This document shows positions 1 to 5,665 of a stretch of 6,607 nucleotides of DNA, one piece after another (the stretch's first letter is position 1; the number at the start of each line of letters is the position of its first letter). Source of the DNA: Desulfatitalea sp. (lineage in GTDB: Bacteria; Desulfobacterota; Desulfobacteria; Desulfobacterales; Desulfosarcinaceae); the NCBI GenBank assembly GCA_018224505.1, contig JAGTVD010000593.1:1-6607 (forward strand). The letters run 5' to 3'. The position numbers and the translations under genes are program-made. Below the pieces are notes generated by a model. That model did not search any database. It saw only the letters and a list, made by a program, of their open reading frames with translations, and was not told the origin of the DNA.

Positions 1-1323
1 GACCTTGATGAATCCGGCAATGTTGGCGCCGGCCACGTAGTCCCCTTTGCAGCCGTAAGCTTCGGCGGCGTTGAGGCATGACTCGTGGACACTCTTCATA
101 ATCAGCAAGAGGCGGTTGTCCACTTCTTCGCGGGTCCAGGAGAGCTTGAGGCTGTTCTGGCTCATCTCCAGGCCGGAGGTGGCAACCCCGCCGGCGTTGG
201 CGGCTTTGCCGGGTCCGAAAAGGATTTTGTGCTCCTGGAAGACCTCCACCGCTTCGGGGGTGGATGGCATGTTGGCCCCTTCGGCCACGCAGATACAACC
301 GTTTTTGACCAGTGCGGCGGCATGCTCGGCGTCCAGTTCATTCTGGGTGGCGCATGGCAGGGCGATATCCACTTTGATGCCCTGGTCGCGGATCACATCC
401 CAGACATTGACGCCCTGGTAGCAATCGGCATTGTATTTGTCGGCATACTCCGCAATGCGGCCCCGTTGAATGTTCTTCAAATCCATGATGAAGCAGCACT
501 TCTCTTCGTCGATTCCCGCCCCGTCCACGATGGTAGCGTTGGAATCGCAAACCGTGATGACCCGGCCGCCCATCTGGTTGACCTTTTCGATGGCATACTG
601 GGCTACATTGCCCGATCCGCTCACCGCCACCACTTTGTCTTTGAAATCGAGACCGCGGGTGGCCAGCATTTCAGCGGCAAAGTAGACGGTGCCATAGCCC
701 GTAGCTTCAGGCCGGATCAGGCTGCCGCCGTATTCGATTCCCTTGCCGGTCAGCACGCCGGTGTGCTCGTTGCGGATCTTCTTGTAATAGCCGAACATGT
801 AGCCGATTTCCCGACCGCCCACGCCGATATCGCCGGCGGGCACATCGGTTTCCGGGCCGATGTGGCGGAACAGTTCACGCATGAAGGCCTGGCAGAAGCG
901 CATGATCTCACCGTCCGATTTGCCCTTGGGGTCGAAATCGGATCCACCCTTGCCGCCACCCATGGGCAGCGTGGTAAGGGCATTTTTAAAGGTCTGCTCG
1001 AAGCCGAGGAATTTGATGATGCTGAGGTTGACCGATGGATGGAAGCGGATACCGCCCTTGAAGGGGCCGATGGCGTTGTTGAACTGCACCCGGAAGCCCC
1101 GGTTGACCTGTACATTGCCCTTGTCGTCGGCCCAGGGGACGCGGAACAGCACCGCGCGCTCGGGCTCTACGATCCGCTCGTAAATCGCTGCCTTGACAAA
1201 TTCGGGGTGGCGTTCGGCGGTGGGTTCGAGGGTTTCCATCACCTCGGTGACCGCTTGGTGAAACTCTTTCTGATCCGGATCCAGTTGTTTGACTTTAGCG
1301 ATGACATCCTTGATTACCGACAC
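1..1323 (-). CDS. gdhA: Glutamate dehydrogenase, hexameric class I (NADP-type), 3' end cut by the window
   Basis: Cytoplasmic enzyme interconverting 2-oxoglutarate plus ammonium and L-glutamate with NAD(P)H. The minus strand reads 441 codons without a stop down to base 1. By comparison with E. coli GdhA (447 residues) only about 6-10 C-terminal residues are missing. Visible motifs are FKGGIRFHPSVN near residue 88, the catalytic-lysine motif PMGGGKGGSDFDPKGKS (120-136, Lys125), VPAGDIGVGGREIG (161-174, Asp165), the RPEATGYG substrate/dinucleotide segment (204-211), and the Rossmann loop VSGSGNVAQYA (234-244). The end, GANIAGFIKV, is the usual GdhA C-terminus. The start is GTG at 1323, with AGGAGG 7 bases upstream. 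The gene overlaps the preceding reading frame by 10 bases, so translation is probably coupled. It probably shares that gene's sigma-54 promoter. NADP preference is assigned from close similarity to the small hexameric biosynthetic family, not from a tested residue. Confidence 0.96.
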   Translation of the reverse strand, partial: MSVIKDVIAKVKQLDPDQKEFHQAVTEVMETLEPTAERHPEFVKAAIYERIVEPERAVLFRVPWADDKGNVQVNRGFRVQFNNAIGPFKGGIRFHPSVNLSIIKFLGFEQTFKNALTTLPMGGGKGGSDFDPKGKSDGEIMRFCQAFMRELFRHIGPETDVPAGDIGVGGREIGYMFGYYKKIRNEHTGVLTGKGIEYGGSLIRPEATGYGTVYFAAEMLATRGLDFKDKVVAVSGSGNVAQYAIEKVNQMGGRVITVCDSNATIVDGAGIDEEKCCFIMDLKNIQRGRIAEYADKYNADCYQGVNVWDVIRDQGIKVDIALPCATQNELDAEHAAALVKNGCICVAEGANMPSTPEAVEVFQEHKILFGPGKAANAGGVATSGLEMSQNSLKLSWTREEVDNRLLLIMKSVHESCLNAAEAYGCKGDYVAGANIAGFIKV

Positions 1324-1886
1324 GCGTTTGCCTCCTTGCGCTGTTTGTGAATCTGTTCTTCGAAAACGGCGTAATCTCCATCCTTACGGATCGTGTAGAT
1401 CCGACCCAGGGTAGGGATTCGTGCCGGAATGGCGCGTTTGCGGCGGAAAAAGGCCAAATCGCCTTCGCCGACACCATCCTTGCCCAGAAATTCCTGCCTC
1501 AATGCGTCCAGGCTGTCGAATCCGCTGCCAAAAAACTTCAGCTTCGAAAAGTACGGTTGGGTGCTGCGGCTATCCACCAGAACGGCAAAATGTTCCGGAA
1601 AGGCCGGGTCACCAAAGACCGCCAGGTACTGCGCGTCCGACTCACTGATGTGATAGTCAGTGGGCAAGGCATCGGGTGACACCTGAACAAAGTGCTCTTT
1701 CAGGTATTCCGCGGCAGCGCCCGCATCGACGTCGTCAAAAGACATCAGGTCCGGGCAATCGAAAAAGCCCAGGACATACAGGGCGATGCTGAAGTTGCTG
1801 ATCTGTTCGTAAATGGGATGCTCACGCGCACACATCCGGGTCACTTCATCGATCTTTTCTATTATCTGAAGCCCTTCGTGGTCCAT
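1314..1886 (-). CDS. Unrecognised 190-residue protein, co-transcribed with gdhA
   Basis: I do not recognise this family. The product is a soluble-looking protein with no signal peptide, no convincing membrane segment and no metal-binding or nucleotide-binding motif. The N-terminal third is acidic (MDHEGLQIIEKIDEV, then DDVDAG near residue 51). The centre is rich in aromatics (FGDPAFPEHFAVLVD at 91-105, PYFSKLKFFGSGFD at 111-124). The C-terminus is basic (RRKRAIPARIP at 148-158, HKQRKEANACR at the end). The ATG at 1886 is preceded by a purine-rich AAAGGGGG about 5 bases away. The stop lies 10 bases inside gdhA, the mark of a tight operon. It is the first gene behind the sigma-54 promoter at 1972-1989. 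This suggests a role tied to glutamate dehydrogenase, such as regulator, partner or stability factor, but that is context only. Codon use and GC content look like those of its neighbours, with long open shadow frames opposite. Confidence 0.82.
   Translation of the reverse strand: MDHEGLQIIEKIDEVTRMCAREHPIYEQISNFSIALYVLGFFDCPDLMSFDDVDAGAAAEYLKEHFVQVSPDALPTDYHISESDAQYLAVFGDPAFPEHFAVLVDSRSTQPYFSKLKFFGSGFDSLDALRQEFLGKDGVGEGDLAFFRRKRAIPARIPTLGRIYTIRKDGDYAVFEEQIHKQRKEANACR
1331..1336 (-). promoter_or_regulatory. Shine-Dalgarno of gdhA, decides the GTG start
   Basis: The minus strand reads AGGAGG, then 7 bases, then GTG at 1323-1321. The motif lies inside the coding end of the upstream unknown gene. 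No ATG with a comparable site lies nearby, and the next in-frame ATG (codon 29) would remove the conserved N-terminal helix. The GTG start is therefore well supported. Confidence 0.8.
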
Positions 1887-1939
1887 TATAGCCCCCTTTC
1901 ACGGTAGTTACCAAGAATACCATTTTAGACACGGCCAAT

Positions 1940-1956
1940 GGCGCAGTGGATGCGCC
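1940..1956 (-). other. Small stem-loop in the predicted 5' leader of the unknown gene/gdhA operon
   Basis: A perfect 6-bp stem GGCGCA/TGCGCC closes a 5-base loop. It would form at about +5 to +22 of the transcript if the sigma-54 promoter start near 1961 is right. No T-run follows, so it is not a terminator. It may protect the 5' end of the mRNA or have no role. Confidence 0.35.
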
Positions 1957-1971
1957 TTCGACTTCAAAGTT

Positions 1972-1989
1972 TGCAAATGGAATGCCAAA
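1972..1989 (-). promoter_or_regulatory. Sigma-54 (RpoN) -24/-12 promoter driving the unknown gene and gdhA
   Basis: The minus strand reads TTTGGCATTCCATTTGCA. Against the RpoN consensus TGGCAC-N5-TTGCW it matches TGGCA(T), keeps N5, and has a full TTGCA. The invariant GG and GC are separated by exactly 10 bases. The predicted start is near 1961, giving a leader of about 75 bases before the ATG at 1886. The neighbouring upstream gene encodes a sigma-54 activator of the NtrC family, which strengthens the call. The only departures are T for C at the end of the -24 box and T for G after it. Confidence 0.8.
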
Positions 1990-2024
1990 CCCGCAAAGGT
2001 TGGCGTATTCGATTTAAGTGCTCG

Positions 2025-2048
2025 ATATAATGATAATATTTAGTGTAT
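2025..2048. promoter_or_regulatory. A/T-rich tract between activator-site candidate and sigma-54 promoter
   Basis: Twenty-one of 24 bases are A or T, in an otherwise GC-rich window. The tract sits between the 19-bp palindrome (2083-2101) and the -24 element (about 1985). Sigma-54 promoters often carry a bent or IHF-bound segment here. I see no close match to the IHF consensus, so the role is a positional inference only. Confidence 0.3.
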
Positions 2049-2082
2049 CTGAAGGCGGGGTATACAAGTTCCACCTTATGGA

Positions 2083-2101
2083 CTGTTCAAACTTTGAGCA
2101 G
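2083..2101. promoter_or_regulatory. 19-bp near-perfect palindrome, candidate activator binding site
   Basis: The plus strand reads CTGTTCAAACTTTGAGCAG, a dyad with a single central base in which 8 of 9 base pairs match. Its centre (2092) is about 131 bases upstream of the predicted sigma-54 transcription start. That is a usual distance for an enhancer bound by an NtrC-family protein with a Fis-type HTH. A stable RNA hairpin is unlikely because the symmetry leaves only a one-base loop, and no T-run follows, so a protein site is the better reading. Which protein binds is inferred, not shown. Confidence 0.5.
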
Positions 2102-2135
2102 GGGGTGGTGCTGTGCGGTCACGCGGCCCTCATTT

Positions 2136-3608
2136 TCATACGCCGCCCTTTCCTTCACCGGTGTCCATCAAATGCTTTTCATGGTGCCGTTTGATACGAT
2201 GGCGAAGGGTGTTGCGGCTGATGCCGAGCAAGCGCGCGGCCTGGACCTGGTTGTTATCGCACGCCGCCAGTGCTTTGGAAATCAGGATCTCTTCCACCAT
2301 TTCGATGATGTTGGCGTGGATGCCGCTTTGGGAAAACCGCAGTATTTCGGGGATCAACAACTCAAGTTTGCTTTTCAGGCTTTCGAGCAGTTGCTCGTGG
2401 TTGTGAGGAGAAAACGTTTGGACTTGTTGGGGCGCCTGAAGTTCGAGGTGCTCTTCGGCGATGATGTCCCCGGAACAGAGCAGCAAGGCCCGGCGCATGC
2501 AATTTTCCAGCTCGCGCACATTGCCGGGCCAAGTGTAGGCCAGCAACTGGGCCATGGCGGATTCGGACAGGGTGCGCACCGGCTTGGCGTATTCCGCACC
2601 GAAACGGGCAAGGAAGTATTTCACCAGATCGGGGATGTCCTCGGTGCGTCGGCGCAGCGGCGGCAGATGGACGGAGATAATTTTCAGGCGCCAGTAAAGA
2701 TCCTCCCGAAAACGGCCATTGTGCACTTCCTTCGCCAGATCCTTGTTGGTGGCGGCGATCATGCGCACATCGACCCGGATGGTTTCCCGGCCGCCCAGCC
2801 GCTCGAACTCGCCTTCCTGCAGGACGCGCAACAGTTTGGCCTGCATGGCCATGGACATGTCGCCGATTTCATCCAAAAAACAGGTGCCGCGGTCGCAGCG
2901 CTCCATCTTTCCGATGTAGGTCCGTTCGGCGCCGGTAAATGCGCCGCGCTCGTATCCGAACAGTTCGCTTTCGATGAGGTTTTCAGGTATGGCGGCGCAA
3001 TTGATGGCAATGAAAGTCTGGTCCCGGCGCCGGCTGTGGTGGTAGATGGCCCGTGCCACCAATTCTTTGCCGGTGCCGCTTTCGCCGCCGATGAGCACCG
3101 AGACATCCTTTTCGGCTACCTGCCCGATCAATTTGTACACTTCCTGCATCGGCTTGCTTTGACCGATGATCTGAAGACCCGTTGCAGGAGCGGATGCTGC
3201 GCTGGGCGGTACTGCACCGGGAAGGCGCACCACCTGTTTCATTTGGGCGTTGAGCAAAAGCGCTTCGCTGACGATGCGGCTCAATTCCTGGCGTTCAAAG
3301 GGCTTGACAAGGTAGTCATAGGCGCCCCGCTTCATGGCTTCGATGGCGGTGTCGGTGCTGCCATAGGCCGTCATGAAGATGACCGGGGTTTTGACCTGCC
3401 GGCTTTTGATTTGTTTGAGCGTGTCGAGACCGTTGAGGCCGGGCATCTTGTAATCCAACAGGATCAGGTCGAAGTCCTCGACGACGATGCGCTCCAGGGC
3501 CATATTGCCGGTGGTGCAGGCCATCACTGCATAGCCCTTGCGTTTGAAGAAACGGCTGAGGAAATGGATCAAGCCGTCATCGTCGTCTATGAGCAGTATT
3601 TTCTCCAT
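2136..3608 (-). CDS. NtrC-family sigma-54-dependent response regulator
   Basis: Cytoplasmic transcription activator of 490 residues, the usual length for the family. The receiver domain (about 3-115) has the acidic pocket DDD at 8-10, phospho-acceptor Asp52 (LLDYKMPG), Thr80 and Lys102 (VKPF). A short linker containing PPSAASAPA follows. The AAA+ domain (about 146-385) has Walker A GESGTGKE (175-182), an intact GAFTGA sigma-54 contact loop (222-227), Walker B CFLDEIGD (243-250), the arginine-finger region GRFREDLYWRL (298-308) and sensor II WPGNVREL (360-367). A helical linker leads to a Fis-type HTH (about 440-474, with NQVQAARLLGISRNTLRHRIKRH). All catalytic residues are present. The ATG lies 5 bases after the kinase stop. 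Its only Shine-Dalgarno-like GAGGG is unusually close to the start, so translation is probably coupled to the kinase gene. The partner is surely the adjacent kinase. A plausible target is the sigma-54 promoter directly downstream. It resembles the AtoC/ZraR/NtrC type, but I cannot assign a specific named orthologue. Confidence 0.96.
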   Translation of the reverse strand: MEKILLIDDDDGLIHFLSRFFKRKGYAVMACTTGNMALERIVVEDFDLILLDYKMPGLNGLDTLKQIKSRQVKTPVIFMTAYGSTDTAIEAMKRGAYDYLVKPFERQELSRIVSEALLLNAQMKQVVRLPGAVPPSAASAPATGLQIIGQSKPMQEVYKLIGQVAEKDVSVLIGGESGTGKELVARAIYHHSRRRDQTFIAINCAAIPENLIESELFGYERGAFTGAERTYIGKMERCDRGTCFLDEIGDMSMAMQAKLLRVLQEGEFERLGGRETIRVDVRMIAATNKDLAKEVHNGRFREDLYWRLKIISVHLPPLRRRTEDIPDLVKYFLARFGAEYAKPVRTLSESAMAQLLAYTWPGNVRELENCMRRALLLCSGDIIAEEHLELQAPQQVQTFSPHNHEQLLESLKSKLELLIPEILRFSQSGIHANIIEMVEEILISKALAACDNNQVQAARLLGISRNTLRHRIKRHHEKHLMDTGEGKGGV

Positions 3609-3613
3609 ATCCC

Positions 3614-5479
3614 TCAGACAGCCTTGATTGTGGCCACAGGGGGGGCAAGCGGCAGATAGATCGAAAAAACGGTCCCCGGGCCGGGCGATTCGGATCGAAC
3701 CCGCACATGGCCGCCATGGCGCTTGACGGTGTGGTGTACCAGGGGCAAACCCAGACCGGTGCCCGAGGATTTGGTGGTAAAAAAGGGCTCGAAGAGCAGC
3801 GCCATGTGCTCCGGGCGAATGCCTTCGCCGTTATCGGCCACATCGATGCGCACGCACGGCCCCGGGGGTCCGTGGGTATCACAGTGATCCACTGCGGCCG
3901 TCACGGTGATATGGTCCGCACCCTGGCCGTTCATGGCTTCCAGGGAGTTGATCAACAGATTGACCAGGGCCTCTTCTATAAAACGCTTGTCCCCGGCGAT
4001 GACAGGCAGGTGCGCTTCCGTTCGAATCTCCAGGGTGCAGTCCTGCTTGTTGGCCATGGGCCGCACCATGAAAACCACCTCCGCCAGCAACCGGTCAATG
4101 GCGATGGGGGCGATGACCAACTCCTGCGGTTTGGTGAAGTCCAGCAAGCGGTTGACGGCCGCTTCGATACGTCTGATTTGTCCCATTGCCATGGCGAAGT
4201 CTTCCTCATACTCGTCGGAAATCTGAATTTCGGCCTGCACCGATTCCAGGAAAAGTTTGATGGATGTCAGCGGTGTGCGGATATCGTGGGCCAGAGCCGC
4301 ACCCAGGCGGCCGATGGCTGCGAATTTTTCCGAACGTTCGGCGATGATTTTGATCTGTCGCAGCGTCAGATCGGTTTCCTTGAGTGCAGCCTCCTTTAGC
4401 GTCACTTCCTGTTCCAGCGTGTCCTGCCGTTGCCGAACCTTGAAAGCCATATTTTCAAAAGCCCGGCACAGCACACCGATCTCGTCCCGGCGTCCGGTCT
4501 CCAAAGGGGTAAGCGCCGATTGCGCATCGGCCAGGCTGTCGGCCGACCGGGCCAGGGTACGGATCGGCCGGATCACATGCCGGGCGATGATCCAGGTGAG
4601 CAAAAAAGCACTGCTGATGCCCAGCAGTACCGTCCCATAGAGATAGCGGCGCAAGGCATCCACGCTGGCGAAGGCTTCGTCGCGATCCTGCTCCACCACC
4701 AGAAACCAATCGGTCCCGGCCACCTGCTGGAACCGTCCCAAGACGGCGATGCCGCGGTAGTCCATGTAGGCCTGCCGCGGACCGGGCCGGTCAAAGATGT
4801 TTTTGAAGCTTTCCGATTGGGAGATGTTCTCCTTCAGGATCCGGTGGGGCTCCTTGTGCACCAGAAAAGTGCCGTTCCTGTCCACCAGGTAGCATTCGCC
4901 GGTCACGCCCAGGGATATATTGAGGATGGAGTCGATGATTTTGCGGGTGCCCACCATACCATATACGGCGCCGATAAGTTTACCCTCCCGTTGGATCGGC
5001 GCAACAATGTGGAACGTGGACTCCTCTTCGGCTGGCAGGTAGTCGATATTGGAGAAATGGAGACTTTCCGGTGGCGGCCCGGGCGGATAACCTCTGCCGA
5101 TGGCCGAATTGCCCTCCAGTCCCTGGGTGCTGTAGACCGGGGCGCCGGCGGCGTCGATCACTGTAAAATCTTTGTAAACGCCATAATTGTCCTGGATGCG
5201 GTCCAGGTAGGGGGCCATACGAACCGGGTCAAGTGTCTCGATCAGGGCGGTGCCGGCGATCACCTGCATGTCGGCCCGTCGCTCGCCCAACCATCGCTCT
5301 AGCAAGCCGGCGCGATCCACGGCGGCGTTTTCCAACTGGCGCAGCACCAGGTCAACGATGATCTGTTCGGTGGTATGGATGGCGTAACTGCCGATGAGGC
5401 CCAGGGGGACGAGCGCCAAGGCCAGAAACAGCACCGCCAGTTTGGCTTTCAATGTGAAAAGGGTTGGCTTGGTTCCCAA
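3614..5479 (-). CDS. Membrane sensor histidine kinase with extracytoplasmic Cache-type domain
   Basis: Inner-membrane kinase of 621 residues that autophosphorylates on histidine and passes the phosphate to the regulator encoded next to it. TM1 lies at about 13-35. A periplasmic sensor of about 240 residues follows, with double-Cache features: FTVIDAAGAPVYSTQGLEG at 105-123, and LGVTGECYLVDRNGTFLVHK at 190-209. TM2 is at about 279-300. HAMP is at about 301-352 (IRPIRTLARSADSL, RRDEIGVLCRAFENM), followed by a short coiled coil. The HisKA H-box AHDIRTPLTSIK has His398. The ATPase domain has N-box NLLINSLEA (507-515), G1 DNGEG (549-553), F-box FEPFFTTK (563-570) and G2 GTGLGL (573-578). The start is TTG at 5479, with GGGGAG 7 bases upstream and an in-frame TAA only nine codons further upstream, so little choice is left. 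The ligand cannot be read from the sequence. The TCS may control the sigma-54 operon downstream. Confidence 0.95.
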   Translation of the reverse strand: MGTKPTLFTLKAKLAVLFLALALVPLGLIGSYAIHTTEQIIVDLVLRQLENAAVDRAGLLERWLGERRADMQVIAGTALIETLDPVRMAPYLDRIQDNYGVYKDFTVIDAAGAPVYSTQGLEGNSAIGRGYPPGPPPESLHFSNIDYLPAEEESTFHIVAPIQREGKLIGAVYGMVGTRKIIDSILNISLGVTGECYLVDRNGTFLVHKEPHRILKENISQSESFKNIFDRPGPRQAYMDYRGIAVLGRFQQVAGTDWFLVVEQDRDEAFASVDALRRYLYGTVLLGISSAFLLTWIIARHVIRPIRTLARSADSLADAQSALTPLETGRRDEIGVLCRAFENMAFKVRQRQDTLEQEVTLKEAALKETDLTLRQIKIIAERSEKFAAIGRLGAALAHDIRTPLTSIKLFLESVQAEIQISDEYEEDFAMAMGQIRRIEAAVNRLLDFTKPQELVIAPIAIDRLLAEVVFMVRPMANKQDCTLEIRTEAHLPVIAGDKRFIEEALVNLLINSLEAMNGQGADHITVTAAVDHCDTHGPPGPCVRIDVADNGEGIRPEHMALLFEPFFTTKSSGTGLGLPLVHHTVKRHGGHVRVRSESPGPGTVFSIYLPLAPPVATIKAV

Positions 5480-5486
5480 AAAACGG

Positions 5487-5492
5487 CTCCCC
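5487..5492 (-). promoter_or_regulatory. Shine-Dalgarno deciding the TTG start of the histidine kinase
   Basis: The minus strand reads GGGGAG, then 7 bases (CCGTTTT), then TTG at 5479-5477. The translated N-terminus (MGTKPTLFTLKAKLAVLF) leads straight into TM1. No ATG or GTG lies between the in-frame upstream stop and this TTG. Confidence 0.7.
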
Positions 5493-5519
5493 GGGCAAAA
5501 GGCGCGTTATCCGACGCTC

Positions 5520-5555
5520 AAAAAGCGGTGCGATGCCCGTGATGCGCTCACACCG
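5520..5555 (-). terminator. Candidate intrinsic terminator after gcdA
   Basis: On the minus strand an 8-bp stem, CGGTGTGA/TCGCACCG with one G-T wobble, closes a 14-base loop and is followed after one base by TTTTT (5524-5520). The position, between the gcdA stop and the kinase start, suits termination of the gcdA transcript. The loop is large and the T-run short, so it may be leaky. If it works, the kinase needs its own promoter or depends on read-through. Confidence 0.45.
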
Positions 5556-5579
5556 GCACAAGATGCGCCGAAAACAGGG

Positions 5580-5655
5580 TTCTCGCCAAGCCGCCGGATT
5601 GCATGGATTGGTGATGCGATCATCTTCCATTGCATCCATGGCGGCTTGGCGGGAA
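5580..5655. repeat. Long inverted repeat, 16-bp arms around a 44-base centre
   Basis: The left arm 5580-5595 (TTCTCGCCAAGCCGCC) and right arm 5640-5655 (GGCGGCTTGGCGGGAA) are reverse complements in 15 of 16 positions. The inner 12 pairs are perfect. The 44-base centre carries a twice-occurring ATTGCAT (5598-5604 and 5629-5635) and a possible inner hairpin GATG/CATC (5613-5624). The element begins 10 bases after the gcdA stop. It could be a 3' mRNA-stabilising hairpin, part of the terminator region, or a dispersed extragenic palindrome. The flanks show no clear target-site duplication and there is no transposase frame. Confidence 0.8.
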
Positions 5656-5665
5656 GTGATTGCGC

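Noticed and set aside
85..1350. Open frame of 421 codons on the plus strand
   Set aside because: It lies wholly opposite gdhA, whose motifs are unmistakable. Its protein has low-complexity, His/Gly/Ala/Val-rich composition with no domain, as expected for an antisense shadow in GC-rich DNA.
1849..1923. Short upstream frame from ATG at 1923 overlapping the unknown gene
   Set aside because: There is no Shine-Dalgarno in front, it is only about 25 codons long, and it is out of frame with the unknown gene. Chance is the simplest explanation.
1939..1953. Plus-strand TGGCGC-N5-ATGC with GG-N10-GC spacing, a second sigma-54-like site
   Set aside because: Both boxes deviate from consensus, the match arises from the GGCGCA/TGCGCC hairpin, and no plus-strand gene lies downstream.
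2052..2077. Minus-strand hairpin AAGGTGG/CCGCCTT as terminator of the response regulator gene
   Set aside because: The 7-bp stem contains a wobble, has a 12-base loop and no T-run behind it. The support is too weak to list.
2043..3659. Open frame of 538 codons on the plus strand
   Set aside because: It is a mirror of the response regulator codon pattern on the opposite strand. It shows no recognisable domain and no good ribosome binding site.
4430..5302. Open frame of 290 codons on the plus strand
   Set aside because: It lies opposite the sensor and HAMP parts of the kinase, with no domain and shadow-like composition.
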